A stretch of DNA of 64,000 nt from Pontibacillus chungwhensis BH030062 (GCF_000770675.1 NZ_AVBG01000001.1:124001-188000); one strand, 5' to 3'; numbered from the stretch's first letter, positions 8,284-17,822 are shown. Numbers and translations are program-made. Notes: generated by a model from the letters alone, not told the origin.

Positions 8284-10377
8284 ATGGAAATGAGCCAATA
8301 TTTAGAAGTTTTTATTGAAGAAAGTAAGGAACACTTACAAACTGTAAATGATTCATTATTAAAGCTAGAGAAGAACCCAGAAGATCTAACTATAGTAAGC
8401 GAAATTTTTAGAGCTGCACATACTCTAAAAGGAATGTCAGCAACAATGAATTATCAGGATTTGGCCAACTTAACTCATAAGATGGAAAATGTTCTTGATC
8501 TCATTCGTAATAGCAAAATTCAAGTAGACAGCGACCTATTGGATATTATATTTGATGCAGTGGACGATCTTGAAGCAATGGTCGGAGACATTGCAACCGG
8601 AGGCCAAGGGGAAAGGGATGTTCAACAAGTTGTTGGTAAGCTTGAACGTATTGAGGAAGGTGAACTTCCTGCTAAGGTGCAAGACGAACAAGTTGAAATG
8701 GAATCAAAAGAAGCATCGACTAGTGAGATTTCATATGAACTGAACTTAGATGAGTTTCAACGTACGGTTTTAATGGAATCTGCTGAACAAGGATTTACCA
8801 ACTATGAAATCACGGTTTCACTTACCAAAGATTGCATGTTAAAAGGTGCGCGAGTGTACATGGTGTTTGAAGTGTTAGAGCAAATTGGGGAAGTAGCTCA
8901 ATCAGCACCAACAGTTGATCAGTTGGAGGAAGAAAATTTCGATCTTCAATTTAAAGTTTTACTCCTCTCAACACATGACGAAGAAGATATTCAAGCTCGC
9001 ATACTAAAAGTTTCTGAGATTGATTCGGTTCATATAAAGAAAGTAACAGTTGAAGACTATGTTTCTACTACAGAGACAAGTAGTCTAGCAACATCTCCAC
9101 ATAAGGATGATTCTAAGGATGAGTCCAATCAACACTCTAGTGACAAAGAACAGACCGCCGTCGCTGTGAAAGAAAAGACAGAAACACCAGAGGAGTCAAA
9201 AACTCAAGAATCTCAGCAAAAGGTGGCTCAAAGTAAAACAATTCGAGTGAATATCGATCGTTTAGATGTATTAATGAACTTATTCGAAGAGTTAGTCATT
9301 GACAGAGGGCGTTTGGAACAAATTTCAACAGATTTAAATCATTCAGAACTCCAGGAGACGGTAGAACGTATGTCTCGCATATCAGGAGATCTGCAGAGCA
9401 TTATTTTAAATATGCGCATGGTGCCTGTTGAGCAAGTATTTAACCGTTTTCCTAGAATGGTCCGTCAATTAGCGAGGGATCTGAATAAGAAGGTGAATCT
9501 AGTTGTTGAAGGGGCTGAGACCGAACTCGACCGCACGGTAATTGACGAAATTGGGGATCCCCTTGTTCATCTGATTAGAAATTCATTAGATCATGGGATT
9601 GAAACACCTGAGAGTCGTTTAGCAAAGGGGAAACCAGAAGAAGGAAACCTAAAGCTACAAGCCTACCATAGTGGTAATCATGTTTTTATAGAAATCTCTG
9701 ACGATGGTGGTGGGATTAACCGAGACAAGGTGCTCCAAAAAGCAATAAATAATGGACTTGTTACGAATGAGCAAGCTTCTGGTTTGTCCAACCAACAGGT
9801 ATTTGATTATATCATGTCTAGTGGGTTTTCTACTGCAGACCAAATCTCGGATGTATCTGGCCGTGGTGTAGGATTGGATGTAGTAAAGAATACGATTGAA
9901 TCGCTAGGAGGTTCGATCACAATAGATTCTGTTCCGGATAAGGGGTCAACCTTCTCCATCCAATTGCCTCTAACGTTATCAATTATTTCAGTTATGCTTG
10001 TTGAGGTTCAACAAGAGAAATATGCTGTACCACTTTCGTCTATTATTGAAACAGCAATCGTTAAGAAAGAAGACATCATGCATGCTCACAATAAACAAGT
10101 CATCGATTTTAGAGGCAGCGTGGTCCCGTTAGTATCACTTGAGGATGTATTTGAAGTACCACAAGAATTTGACAAAGGTGACTATTATTCTATTGTGATT
10201 ATACGTAAAGGAGATAAAATGGCCGGTCTTGTTGTGGATTCATTCATTGGTCAACAAGAAGTTGTTCTTAAATCTCTCGGCAACTATCTTCAGAACGTCT
10301 TTGCTATTTCGGGGGCTACTATATTAGGAGATGGACAGGTGGCTCTAATTATCGACAGTAATGCACTAATTAAATAA
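8284..10377 (+). CDS. cheA: CheA, chemotaxis histidine kinase
   Basis: 697 residues. The P1 phosphotransfer domain has H46 (FRAAHTLKGMSA), followed by a P2-type domain (about 155-265), an acidic Ser/Glu-rich linker (about 268-315), the P3 dimerisation helices, the P4 ATP-binding domain (the N box HLIRNSLDHGIE and DDGGGI are visible) and a C-terminal CheW-like P5. It phosphorylates CheY, CheB and CheV. The start MEMSQYLEVF aligns with B. subtilis CheA, and GAGGTGAAGG lies upstream. The acidic linker fits a halophilic host. Confidence 0.97.
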   Translation: MEMSQYLEVFIEESKEHLQTVNDSLLKLEKNPEDLTIVSEIFRAAHTLKGMSATMNYQDLANLTHKMENVLDLIRNSKIQVDSDLLDIIFDAVDDLEAMVGDIATGGQGERDVQQVVGKLERIEEGELPAKVQDEQVEMESKEASTSEISYELNLDEFQRTVLMESAEQGFTNYEITVSLTKDCMLKGARVYMVFEVLEQIGEVAQSAPTVDQLEEENFDLQFKVLLLSTHDEEDIQARILKVSEIDSVHIKKVTVEDYVSTTETSSLATSPHKDDSKDESNQHSSDKEQTAVAVKEKTETPEESKTQESQQKVAQSKTIRVNIDRLDVLMNLFEELVIDRGRLEQISTDLNHSELQETVERMSRISGDLQSIILNMRMVPVEQVFNRFPRMVRQLARDLNKKVNLVVEGAETELDRTVIDEIGDPLVHLIRNSLDHGIETPESRLAKGKPEEGNLKLQAYHSGNHVFIEISDDGGGINRDKVLQKAINNGLVTNEQASGLSNQQVFDYIMSSGFSTADQISDVSGRGVGLDVVKNTIESLGGSITIDSVPDKGSTFSIQLPLTLSIISVMLVEVQQEKYAVPLSSIIETAIVKKEDIMHAHNKQVIDFRGSVVPLVSLEDVFEVPQEFDKGDYYSIVIIRKGDKMAGLVVDSFIGQQEVVLKSLGNYLQNVFAISGATILGDGQVALIIDSNALIK

Positions 10378-10396
10378 AAAAGGGGGAAGTGGAGGT

Positions 10397-10864
10397 ATGG
10401 AAGATCATACTCAGGATTTAAAAGTAATTGTGTTTCAATTGAATAATGAAGAATATGGGGTACCCGTAAGTCGAGTAGGATCTATAGAGAGGGTGCAACC
10501 GATAACTCGAGTTCCTCGTACTGCTTCTTTTGTTAAAGGGGTTATGAATTTAAGAGGAGTTGTAACACCCATTATAGATCTTAGAGAACGATTTAATATT
10601 GGGGAATCCACTTATGATGATCGTACACGCATTATCATTGTCCACCTTGAGGACATGGAAGTGGGCCTTGTGGTTGATGCTGCAAATGACGTAATAGATA
10701 TTCCTGGTGGAACTATTGAGCCTCCTCCTGAAGTTGTTGGCACACTAGATGCTGATTACATAAGTGGGGTGGCGAAATTGGAGCGCCGACTGCTCATTCT
10801 ACTTGATTTAGAGGAAGTTTTATCAGATCAAGAATTGAAGCAATTACAATCTGTAGAAGGTTAA
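10397..10864 (+). CDS. cheW: CheW, receptor-kinase coupling protein
   Basis: 155 residues, a single CheW domain (KVIVFQLNNEEYGVPVSRVGSIE, then VMNLRGVVTPIIDLRERF). It bridges methyl-accepting receptors and CheA in the signalling array. A strong ribosome site (GGGGGAAGTGGAGG, about 10382-10395) precedes it. It is followed closely by cheC. Length and motif order are standard. Confidence 0.97.
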   Translation: MEDHTQDLKVIVFQLNNEEYGVPVSRVGSIERVQPITRVPRTASFVKGVMNLRGVVTPIIDLRERFNIGESTYDDRTRIIIVHLEDMEVGLVVDAANDVIDIPGGTIEPPPEVVGTLDADYISGVAKLERRLLILLDLEEVLSDQELKQLQSVEG

Positions 10865-10870
10865 TGTTGA

Positions 10871-11512
10871 ATGAAACTAGACAATCGTTTTACTTCTTAT
10901 CATTTAGATATTTTAAAAGAGATTGGAAACATAGGCGCAGGAAATGCAGCCACAGCATTATCGAAACTTTTACAACGAAAGATTGATATGAAGGTACCTT
11001 CTGTCCGTGTCGTGGATTTTGATGAAGTCATGGATATTGTAGGAGGGGCTGAACGGATGATCGTTTCTGTATTCCTTCGTGTTGAAGGTGATGCCCCGGG
11101 CAACATGTTTTTTATTATGTCACCAACACAAGCTAGTCGTTTTGTAAGATACATGACAGGTGATGAAACTTTTGATTTCACTAGACCTCCCTATTCAGAA
11201 CTGGCTTTATCCTCCATACAAGAATTAGGGAATATTTTGTCAGGATCCTATTTATCTTCCATGTCGGATTTTACAAGTTTATCTCTTTATCCATCCGTGC
11301 CCTCTATTGCAATTGATATGGTAGGGGCCATTCTTAGTTATGGACTTCTAGAACTTTCACAAGTCAATGATTATGCCATTGTTATTGATACGACGTTTGT
11401 AGATGAAGTAGATCAGGGGGAGGAAATGAAAGGTCATTTCTTTCTTCTTCCGGACCCCCCTTCCTTTGATACGATATTTACTTCACTCGGAGTCCCAACA
11501 GATGAAACGTGA
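10871..11512 (+). CDS. cheC: CheC, CheY-P phosphatase
   Basis: 213 residues with two pseudo-symmetric phosphatase helices: [11 protein letters not shown] (E17, N20) and [12 protein letters not shown] (E118, N121). CheC dephosphorylates CheY-P and binds CheD, which links adaptation to the level of CheY-P. The C-terminal end overlaps the true cheD start by 11 bases. Confidence 0.96.
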   Translation: MKLDNRFTSYHLDILKEIGNIGAGNAATALSKLLQRKIDMKVPSVRVVDFDEVMDIVGGAERMIVSVFLRVEGDAPGNMFFIMSPTQASRFVRYMTGDETFDFTRPPYSELALSSIQELGNILSGSYLSSMSDFTSLSLYPSVPSIAIDMVGAILSYGLLELSQVNDYAIVIDTTFVDEVDQGEEMKGHFFLLPDPPSFDTIFTSLGVPTDET

Positions 11513-11987
11513 TCATGTAGTGAAAGTCGGAATAGCAGATTTAAATATTGTTCAAGATCCAGGGATAATCCGTACATCTGGGCTAGGTTCGTGTGTTGGT
11601 GTTGTAATTTATGATCTGCGGGCAAAGTTAGGGGGAATGGCGCATGTAATGCTACCTGATTCTCGTCTAGCTAAAGGAGATCAAATTAAGCTAGCTAAGT
11701 ATGCAGACACTGCTATCCCTATTATGATGGATCTGTTAAGGGAAGAAGGCGGGAAATCTTTTAAAGCAAAGCTTGCGGGTGGGGCTCAAATGTTTCAGTT
11801 CTCAAGTAATGATATGATGCGTATCGGCCCTAGAAATTTGGAAGCAGTTAAGAAACAGTTGAAAGATTATGGCATTCCTGTTGTAGCAGAAGATTGTGGA
11901 GGGAGCAATGGACGTACCATTGAATTTAATCCTTCAAATGGTACCTTACAAATAAGAACTGTAAATAAAGGTGTGAGAGAAATTTAA
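11502..11987 (+). CDS. cheD: CheD, receptor glutamine deamidase
   Basis: 161 residues from ATG 11502 ([14 protein letters not shown]); an upstream in-frame ATG at 11466 gives a longer reading but lies deep inside cheC and lacks a good ribosome site. A CGGAG motif sits about 10 bases before 11502. Catalytic residues are C31 (SGLGSCVGV) and H48 (GGMAHVMLP). CheD deamidates receptor glutamines and partners with CheC. The stop overlaps the start of the next gene by one base. Confidence 0.94.
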   Translation: MKRDHVVKVGIADLNIVQDPGIIRTSGLGSCVGVVIYDLRAKLGGMAHVMLPDSRLAKGDQIKLAKYADTAIPIMMDLLREEGGKSFKAKLAGGAQMFQFSSNDMMRIGPRNLEAVKKQLKDYGIPVVAEDCGGSNGRTIEFNPSNGTLQIRTVNKGVREI

Positions 11988-12325
11988 TGGTAGGTTCAGT
12001 CTTATGGAATGTACTTTTTGCAAGTGTCGGAGCTTTACTAACCTTAGGTTTATCTTTTCCTCAAAACACAGTACCAACTACCTCTATAAAAGTAGGGGTT
12101 GTATTTACTTTCTTCTATTTATTTATGTATCTCTTCCGAAAAGCAATAGGAGTTTCTAGTGTCTCAGTCGAGAGGCAGGATGGAGAAGCTTGGGAAGAAG
12201 ACAATTCAGAAGTAGAATTCCAAAAAACAAATAAGCAAGACCAAGGGAGGGGGAGTCACTTATCAGAAGACGAAGCCAAGCAAACCTCAGACATGGTTAG
12301 AGCTTTATTAAATGAAGACCAATAG
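11987..12325 (+). CDS. Small membrane protein of unknown function between cheD and sigD
   Basis: 112 residues: two hydrophobic segments (about 3-21 and 30-51) and then a charged, polar cytosolic tail ending in TSDMVRALLNEDQ. I do not recognise a named family. B. subtilis has no gene here between cheD and sigD, as far as I recall. The one-base overlap with cheD and the following sigD place it in the motility operon, so a role linked to motility is possible but unproven. Confidence is for the gene being real. Confidence 0.8.
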   Translation: MVGSVLWNVLFASVGALLTLGLSFPQNTVPTTSIKVGVVFTFFYLFMYLFRKAIGVSSVSVERQDGEAWEEDNSEVEFQKTNKQDQGRGSHLSEDEAKQTSDMVRALLNEDQ

Positions 12326-12346
12326 GTAATAGCGAGGAGGGTATAT

Positions 12347-13123
12347 ATGACCAACAATTCGGCTCCTCATGAAGAACAACTATGGGAGAAATGGCACAAG
12401 GAACGAGATATAGAATCGGGAGATGAGCTTGTGAAGCGATACATGCACCTTGTCATGTACCATGTGCAACGAATTGCTGCTCATCTGCCTCAAAGTGTTC
12501 ATAAGGAGGATATTCGAAGTCTAGGGTTAATCGGACTTTATGATGCTCTTGAAAAATTTGATGTGACACGCGACTTGAAATTTGATACATATGCCTCTTT
12601 TCGTATAAGAGGTGCCATTATGGATGGTCTCAGGAAAGAAGATTGGTTGCCTCGTTCTATTCGTGATAAATCAAAGCGTATAGAGCAGACGGCCGAACAT
12701 TTAGAACAGTTCTTGCAAAGAGAAGTAACATCAAAGGAAGTTGCAGATCATTTAGGAATGGCTGAGCAAGAGGTCGATTCGATCGTTAAAGATACAGTCT
12801 TTGCTAACCTCTTGTCTATTGAAGAAAAACCAAAGGATACCAAAGATGAGCATAAAGAGGGGATTGGTTATTCACTACCTGACCAAAACACCATCACCCC
12901 GCATGACCAAGTTATAAAAGAAGAGAATTATCGCGACTTAGCACTTGGCATAAAGAAGTTAAATGAGAAAGAACAATTAGTAGTTAGTTTATTCTATCAA
13001 GAAGAGCTAACCTTAACAGAGATTGGGCAAGTTATGAGTTTAACAACTTCTCGTATTTCTCAAATTCACGCCCGTGCTCTGTTTAAATTAAGGAAGGTTC
13101 TTAAAGATACGATAAGTGTGTAA
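12347..13123 (+). CDS. sigD: Sigma-D (FliA-type) motility sigma factor
   Basis: 258 residues in the FliA/WhiG subfamily. Region 2 has DIRSLGLIGLYDALEKFD and the KFDTYASFRIRGAIMDGLRKEDWLPR segment. Region 3 follows, then region 4 with the helix-turn-helix LTEIGQVMSLTTSRISQIHARAL near the C-terminus. It directs RNA polymerase to late flagellar, autolysin and chemotaxis promoters and is normally held by FlgM. A GCGAGGAGGG ribosome site precedes the ATG. Its distal operon position matters in B. subtilis, where transcript abundance there helps set the motile fraction of cells. Confidence 0.96.
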   Translation: MTNNSAPHEEQLWEKWHKERDIESGDELVKRYMHLVMYHVQRIAAHLPQSVHKEDIRSLGLIGLYDALEKFDVTRDLKFDTYASFRIRGAIMDGLRKEDWLPRSIRDKSKRIEQTAEHLEQFLQREVTSKEVADHLGMAEQEVDSIVKDTVFANLLSIEEKPKDTKDEHKEGIGYSLPDQNTITPHDQVIKEENYRDLALGIKKLNEKEQLVVSLFYQEELTLTEIGQVMSLTTSRISQIHARALFKLRKVLKDTISV

Positions 13124-13141
13124 AACGAGGGGGGCTTTTTA

Positions 13142-14539
13142 ATGGGGGTAATTGAAAATTTTTCAGATTATTTCACTGTACAAATTGATTCAGACAAAAT
13201 GTTAGCAACTCTTTCATTGAAGAAAGAATACCATTTAGAGCTCTCCTTTTCTAAAGGCGATCTTATAGAAACATTAAATTCTCACAATATTACGTGGGGT
13301 CTTGAAGAAGATAATCTTGAAGTTATTGGATCTGGAGCCAAAGAGGATCAATTCCCTATTGTAATTGCTGAAGGAATACTTCCTCAGGATGGTGCTGATG
13401 GTAAGGTGCAATATGAGAAAGAGTTGTCTCGTACATTTTCTTATGATGAAAAAGTGAATTTTCGTGATGTAATTAAAATCCCTTCTGTTCACGCGGGGGA
13501 TGCCTTGCTTACGATTCTCGAACCGACAAATGGAGAGGCTGGCAAAACTGTTACTGGTGAAGATATCCCTCCTAAACCCGGGCGTGCTGTGCTATTACGA
13601 CCAGGCCAAAATGTAGAATGGAAAAAGATTGAGTCGAGGATGTACGCAACTTCAGATGGTCAACTTTCAGTAGGTGACAGAAGTATTCATGTATATCCTC
13701 TTTATGAAGTTCATGGAGATATATCCATGAGGACCGGCAATATAGATTTTGTAGGGAGTGTTGTGATTCGGGGGAACGTACCTACGGGGTACACCATTAA
13801 AGCAACAGGAGACGTTACCATTTATGGCCTGCTTGAAGGATCCACAATTGAAGCGGGAGGGTCAGTTTACATATCAGAGGGAATTGCAGGGCATGGAAAA
13901 GGTAGTGTAATCGCTGGAGTAGATATCAAATGTGGGTATATAAATCAGGGGAAGATTGAAGCTGGACGAGATTTATTTGTTGAAAACTCTGTATTACATA
14001 GTGATGTAATAGCGAGAAAACATATTTATTGTCAAAAAGGAAACATCATTGGAGGAGCCCTTTCTGCAGGTTCTTCTATTGAAGCGAAAGATATTGGTAA
14101 TAAAATGCACACACCTACTCAAATTTATGTTGGTTCTAATAAGAAGCTATTAGAGACTCAGCAGCAACTTGAACTTGAAAAGGAACAACTAGTGGATACC
14201 TTACATAAGCTCTCGATTATTGGAGATAAATTACTTCTAAAACAAGAAAACTCCGGATTAAGCAGTAAAGAACGTATAACCTTATTGCGACAGCGAAACT
14301 CATATGAGCAAACCTATACGAGGCTTCAAATCGTGCAAAATGAATTAGCAGCTCTAGTACCTGATTACGAAGATGGAGATCAAGCTTATTTAATGACTCA
14401 CGGTACATTATTTGCTTATGTCACCATTGCCTTTGGAAAATATCAACGTAGAGAAAGTAGAAATTACACAAAAGCAAGAGCTACATTCAAAGATGGGGAA
14501 GTATCTATACAGTCTATGGAAGGTCAATCTCAATCTTAA
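13142..14539 (+). CDS. FapA family (DUF342) protein
   Basis: 465 residues. The N-terminal half includes the DUF342-typical segment AGKTVTGEDIPPKPGRA and a glycine-rich stretch of repeated turns (about 200-320: GNVPTGYTIKATGDVTIYGLLEG and similar) that should fold as a right-handed beta helix. A coiled coil follows (about 330-405). Members are often encoded beside motility genes, and FapA of Vibrio is a flagellar assembly regulator. The precise role in Bacilli is not settled. It lies between sigD and swrB in the same operon. Read the name as family level only. Confidence 0.9.
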   Translation: MGVIENFSDYFTVQIDSDKMLATLSLKKEYHLELSFSKGDLIETLNSHNITWGLEEDNLEVIGSGAKEDQFPIVIAEGILPQDGADGKVQYEKELSRTFSYDEKVNFRDVIKIPSVHAGDALLTILEPTNGEAGKTVTGEDIPPKPGRAVLLRPGQNVEWKKIESRMYATSDGQLSVGDRSIHVYPLYEVHGDISMRTGNIDFVGSVVIRGNVPTGYTIKATGDVTIYGLLEGSTIEAGGSVYISEGIAGHGKGSVIAGVDIKCGYINQGKIEAGRDLFVENSVLHSDVIARKHIYCQKGNIIGGALSAGSSIEAKDIGNKMHTPTQIYVGSNKKLLETQQQLELEKEQLVDTLHKLSIIGDKLLLKQENSGLSSKERITLLRQRNSYEQTYTRLQIVQNELAALVPDYEDGDQAYLMTHGTLFAYVTIAFGKYQRRESRNYTKARATFKDGEVSIQSMEGQSQS

Positions 14540-14568
14540 AAGTCTGTGTAGGTGAAGGAAGGAAAATT

Positions 14569-15090
14569 ATGATACCATATTTACTCGCCATTAGTTTTTT
14601 GTTACATGGAATTCTTCTAGTAGCCATTGTGATTTTATCTTTAAGAGTATCGAAAACGAAGGAGCTAGAAAAGCGTCAAGAACAGATAGCTAAAGAAATA
14701 GAAGATACTTTTACTGCTTATCTACTAGAAATTAAAGAAGAAAATGTTCAGCTATTGAATAAACTTGAAGAAAACGGTGACAATGGTGAAAAGGTTAAGG
14801 CGCAAGAGGAACCGTATGATTTGAACTCAAGAAAGAATATAAATAGTTCTATTTCTACTAACCAAATAGAGGGGGCTGAGGTCACCCGACAAGAGTGGAG
14901 CAATAAAGGCGGCGCTTCTTCTTATCAACCTCCAGTTCCAGAAGAGCAAGATCACTACCAGCCATCAATTGAATCATCTATAATTCAAATGTATAATGAA
15001 GGGGTAACGGTAGAAGAAATTGCCAAAGAGTTAGACCGTGGTACAACAGAAATTGAACTTACACTGAAATTCCACTCAAGAATGTCATAA
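14569..15090 (+). CDS. swrB: SwrB-like (YlxL) protein, activator of flagellar basal body maturation
   Basis: 173 residues: one N-terminal membrane helix (about 3-25), a charged coiled region (30-75), a variable Glu/Gln-rich linker and a conserved C-terminus IIQMYNEGVTVEEIAKELDR that resembles a helix-turn-helix. This architecture and its place at the end of the sigD transcript match B. subtilis SwrB, which promotes the FliP-dependent switch to active hook-basal-body export. Sequence similarity outside the C-terminus looks low, so the symbol rests partly on synteny. Confidence 0.8.
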   Translation: MIPYLLAISFLLHGILLVAIVILSLRVSKTKELEKRQEQIAKEIEDTFTAYLLEIKEENVQLLNKLEENGDNGEKVKAQEEPYDLNSRKNINSSISTNQIEGAEVTRQEWSNKGGASSYQPPVPEEQDHYQPSIESSIIQMYNEGVTVEEIAKELDRGTTEIELTLKFHSRMS

Positions 15091-15096
15091 TTATTC

Positions 15097-15125
15097 TTGC
15101 TTGGAATGATGTCGTATGATATATT
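15097..15125 (+). promoter_or_regulatory. Sigma-A promoter for rpsB
   Basis: TTGCTT at 15097-15102 and TATATT at 15120-15125 are separated by 17 bases. It lies just after the swrB stop and would start a leader of about 110 bases ahead of rpsB. Confidence 0.7.
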
Positions 15126-15150
15126 TATTTTTGGTGTTAGTACACACGCT

Positions 15151-15205
15151 TGTCGATTCATGCGGTTGGTGCTCTATTTTAGAGTTCCGCAATGAAGATG
15201 AGACA
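15151..15205 (+). ncRNA. Structured rpsB leader (candidate S2 autoregulatory element)
   Basis: A long stepped hairpin is visible. TTCAT-GCGG (15157-15165) pairs with CCGC (15187-15190) and ATGAA (15192-15196). An inner stem CTCT/AGAG lies at 15172-15175 and 15181-15184. An outer TGTC/GACA pairing lies at 15151-15154 and 15202-15205. There is no U-tract, so it is not a terminator. Its position just before the rpsB ribosome site fits a ribosomal protein leader that acts on translation. That function is inferred. Confidence 0.5.
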
Positions 15206-15242
15206 GGCGGAGGATAACAAATAACCATTAGGAGGAAACATC

Positions 15243-15974
15243 ATGTCAGTAATTTCTATGAAACAGCTTTTAGAAGCTGGTGTTCATTTCGGACACCAAA
15301 CTCGTCGTTGGAATCCAAAGATGAAGAAATATATCTTCACGGAGCGTAACGGCATCTACATCATCGACCTTCAGAAAACAGTTAAAAAGGTTGACGAAGC
15401 ATTTAACTACGTTAAGGAAGTAGCAGCGAACGGCGGTAACGTCCTTTTCGTTGGTACGAAGAAGCAAGCACAAGAATCTGTTAAGGAAGAAGCAACTCGT
15501 GCTGGTCAGTACTACATCAACCAACGTTGGTTAGGTGGAACACTTACAAACTTCCAAACAATCCGTAAGCGTATTGCTCGTCTTAAAGACATCGAGCGTA
15601 TGGAAGAAGACGGCACATTCGACGTTCTTCCTAAGAAAGAAGTTGTAGAACTTCTTAAAGAAAAAGAACGTCTTGTTAAATTCCTTGGCGGTATTAAAAA
15701 TATGGAAAGTCTTCCAGACGTAATGTTCATTATCGACCCGCGTAAAGAGCGTATCGCTGTAGCGGAAGCTCACAAACTAAACATTCCGATTGTTGGTATC
15801 GTTGACACAAACTGTGATCCAGACGAAATCGACTACGTTATCCCTGCGAACGATGACGCAATTCGCGCTGTAAAACTTCTTACTTCTAAGATGGCAGATG
15901 CTGTACTTGAAGCTAAACAAGGCGAAGAAACTGAAGAAGTTCAAGCTGAAGAAGCAGAAACAGCTGCTGAATAA
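15243..15974 (+). CDS. rpsB: Ribosomal protein S2 (uS2)
   Basis: 243 residues. The S2 start [30 protein letters not shown] and the signature PDVMFIIDP are clear. It is a 30S subunit protein needed for S1-region assembly and translation initiation. A strong AGGAGG ribosome site precedes the start. The C-terminus ends in an acidic Glu/Ala tail. Codon choice shifts here to that of very highly expressed genes, with few rare codons. Confidence 0.99.
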   Translation: MSVISMKQLLEAGVHFGHQTRRWNPKMKKYIFTERNGIYIIDLQKTVKKVDEAFNYVKEVAANGGNVLFVGTKKQAQESVKEEATRAGQYYINQRWLGGTLTNFQTIRKRIARLKDIERMEEDGTFDVLPKKEVVELLKEKERLVKFLGGIKNMESLPDVMFIIDPRKERIAVAEAHKLNIPIVGIVDTNCDPDEIDYVIPANDDAIRAVKLLTSKMADAVLEAKQGEETEEVQAEEAETAAE

Positions 15975-15984
15975 AGAAGGTTTG

Positions 15985-16023
15985 AAAGGTGATAAGAGGG
16001 ATTAACCTTTTATCACCTTTTTT
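15985..16023 (+). terminator. Intrinsic terminator between rpsB and tsf
   Basis: A perfect 11-bp stem, AAAGGTGATAA (15985-15995) with TTATCACCTTT (16010-16020), runs into a T-tract. It probably lets only part of transcription reach tsf, which also has its own promoter. Confidence 0.85.
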
Positions 16024-16076
16024 AAAGAAAAGATAGCATAATGTTTTCGTTTTTATGACAAGCAAAACGGCACAAA

Positions 16077-16104
16077 TTGTCATTGCTTTTCTTTGAAACA
16101 TAAT
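16077..16104 (+). promoter_or_regulatory. Sigma-A promoter for tsf
   Basis: TTGTCA at 16077-16082 with CATAAT at 16099-16104 (16-base spacer). TAATAT at 16101-16106 is an alternative −10. It lies after the rpsB terminator and would re-start transcription for tsf, pyrH and frr. Confidence 0.6.
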
Positions 16105-16130
16105 ATTGAACATTTAAGGAGGATTTTATA

Positions 16131-17015
16131 ATGGCTGTAACAGCAAAACAAGTTAAAGAACTACGCGAACAAACGGGCGCGGGTATGATGGATTGTAAAA
16201 AAGCCCTTACTGAAACTGATGGTGACATGGAAAAAGCAGTTGAGTGGTTACGTGAAAAAGGTATGTCTAAGGCTGCGAAAAAAGCAGACCGTATCGCTGC
16301 AGAAGGTTCTGCTTCTATCGAGGTAGACGGTAATACTGCTGTTATTTTCGAATTGAACGCAGAAACAGACTTCGTTACGAAGAACGATCAGTTTAAAGCA
16401 ATGCTTTCTGAACTTGGTCAACATCTTGTAAAACAACAACCAGCAACAGTAGAAGAGGCACTTGAGCAACCACTTCATGGTGAAGGCGACACGCTTCAAG
16501 ACTACATCACTTCTCAAGTAGCTAAAATCGGTGAGAAAATTTCTCTTCGTCGTTTCGCAATTGTCACTAAAGGTGATAACGATGCATTTGGCGCTTACAC
16601 TCACATGGGAGGTCGCATTGGTGTACTTTCTGTTCTTGAAGGTACAACAGATGAAACGGTTGCTAAAGATGTTGCAATGCACGCTGCAGCAGTTAACCCT
16701 CGCTATGTAACACGTGATGAAGTTCCTGAAGAAGAAGTAAACGCTGAGCGCGAAGTTCTTAAGAAAGAAGCGCTAAACGAAGGCAAACCTGAACATATCG
16801 TTGAAAAAATGGTTGAAGGTCGTCTTAACAAGTTCTACGAAGGTATCGTATTTACTGAGCAAGCATTTGTTAAAGACCCAGACCAAAAAGTAAAACAATA
16901 TGTATCTGAAAAAGGTGCTTCCATTAAAGGCTTTGTACGTTACGAAGTTGGCGAAGGCATGGAGAAGAAAGAAGAAAACTTCGCTGAAGAAGTAATGAAC
17001 CAAGTAAATAAATAA
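16131..17015 (+). CDS. tsf: Elongation factor Ts
   Basis: 294 residues. The N-terminal UBA-like domain [20 protein letters not shown] and the EF-Ts core with the TDFVTKN motif are present. It is the guanine nucleotide exchange factor for EF-Tu. A strong AAGGAGG site precedes ATG. Codon use is that of a highly expressed gene. A large antisense reading frame inside it is a by-product of this codon bias and not a gene. Confidence 0.99.
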   Translation: MAVTAKQVKELREQTGAGMMDCKKALTETDGDMEKAVEWLREKGMSKAAKKADRIAAEGSASIEVDGNTAVIFELNAETDFVTKNDQFKAMLSELGQHLVKQQPATVEEALEQPLHGEGDTLQDYITSQVAKIGEKISLRRFAIVTKGDNDAFGAYTHMGGRIGVLSVLEGTTDETVAKDVAMHAAAVNPRYVTRDEVPEEEVNAEREVLKKEALNEGKPEHIVEKMVEGRLNKFYEGIVFTEQAFVKDPDQKVKQYVSEKGASIKGFVRYEVGEGMEKKEENFAEEVMNQVNK

Positions 17016-17034
17016 AACATGATAGCTTTAGTGG

Positions 17035-17064
17035 AATAGGGGACACGTGGTGTTCCCTATTTTC
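17035..17064 (+). terminator. Hairpin between tsf and pyrH
   Basis: A 12-bp stem with one G-U pair, AATAGGGGACAC (17035-17046) with GTGTTCCCTATT (17050-17061), has a 3-base loop and a short T-tract. It is a likely partial terminator or processing stem inside the tsf-pyrH unit. Confidence 0.6.
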
Positions 17065-17097
17065 AAAAGCTTACATAAATGTGATATGGAGGTTATT

Positions 17098-17820
17098 ATG
17101 ACAACAGCTCACTATCGTCGTGTTGTATTAAAGTTGAGTGGGGAAGCGTTAAGTGGTGCAGAAGGATATGGGTTAGACCCAGCTGTCATTCAATCCGTGG
17201 CACGCCAAGTTAAAGAAATTTCAGAATTAGGTGTAGAAGTTGCCGTCGTTGTTGGTGGTGGAAACATCTGGCGTGGGAAAGTAGGAAGCGAAGTTGGCAT
17301 GGACCGTGCAACTGCTGACTATATGGGAATGTTAGCAACTGTAATGAATTCGTTAGCGATGCAAGATAGTCTTGAGAATATTGGTATTCCTACACGCGTT
17401 CAAACGTCTATTGAAATGCGACAAGTAGCTGAACCTTATATTCGTCGTAAAGCTATTCGTCATCTAGAAAAGAAACGAGTAGTGATCTTTGCTGCCGGTA
17501 CAGGGAATCCATATTTCTCAACAGATACTACAGCCGCATTACGCGCTGCTGAAATTGAAGCAGATGTCATTTTAATGGCTAAGAACAACGTGGATGGCGT
17601 CTATAATGACGATCCTAAACAAAATAAAGACGCGAAAAAGTATGATGAATTATCCTATCTTGATGTTCTTAACGAAGGATTAGGCGTAATGGATTCAACT
17701 GCTTCTTCGTTATGTATGGACAATGACATCCCACTTCTTGTATTCTCGATTACAGAAGAAGGTAATATTAAAAAAGCCGTCCTAGGCGATCAAATTGGAA
17801 CTATTGTGAGGGGGAAATAA
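17098..17820 (+). CDS. pyrH: UMP kinase
   Basis: 240 residues from ATG 17098 ([18 protein letters not shown]), with GGAGG eight bases upstream. A longer reading from 17047 overlaps the preceding hairpin and is rejected. It converts UMP to UDP and belongs to the amino-acid-kinase fold, with KLSGEAL and GGGNIWRG nucleotide-binding loops. It is allosterically regulated by GTP and UTP in the family. The order rpsB-tsf-pyrH-frr is conserved across bacteria. Confidence 0.97.
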   Translation: MTTAHYRRVVLKLSGEALSGAEGYGLDPAVIQSVARQVKEISELGVEVAVVVGGGNIWRGKVGSEVGMDRATADYMGMLATVMNSLAMQDSLENIGIPTRVQTSIEMRQVAEPYIRRKAIRHLEKKRVVIFAAGTGNPYFSTDTTAALRAAEIEADVILMAKNNVDGVYNDDPKQNKDAKKYDELSYLDVLNEGLGVMDSTASSLCMDNDIPLLVFSITEEGNIKKAVLGDQIGTIVRGK

Positions 17821-17822
17821 AC

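Noticed and set aside
15097-15120. TTGCTT with TATGAT as an rpsB promoter
   Set aside because: The spacer would be 12 bases. TATATT five bases further gives the proper 17.
16248-16682. 144-codon open frame on the minus strand inside tsf
   Set aside because: It is antisense to a highly expressed gene with strong codon bias, has no ribosome site and a Cys/Phe-rich improbable product.
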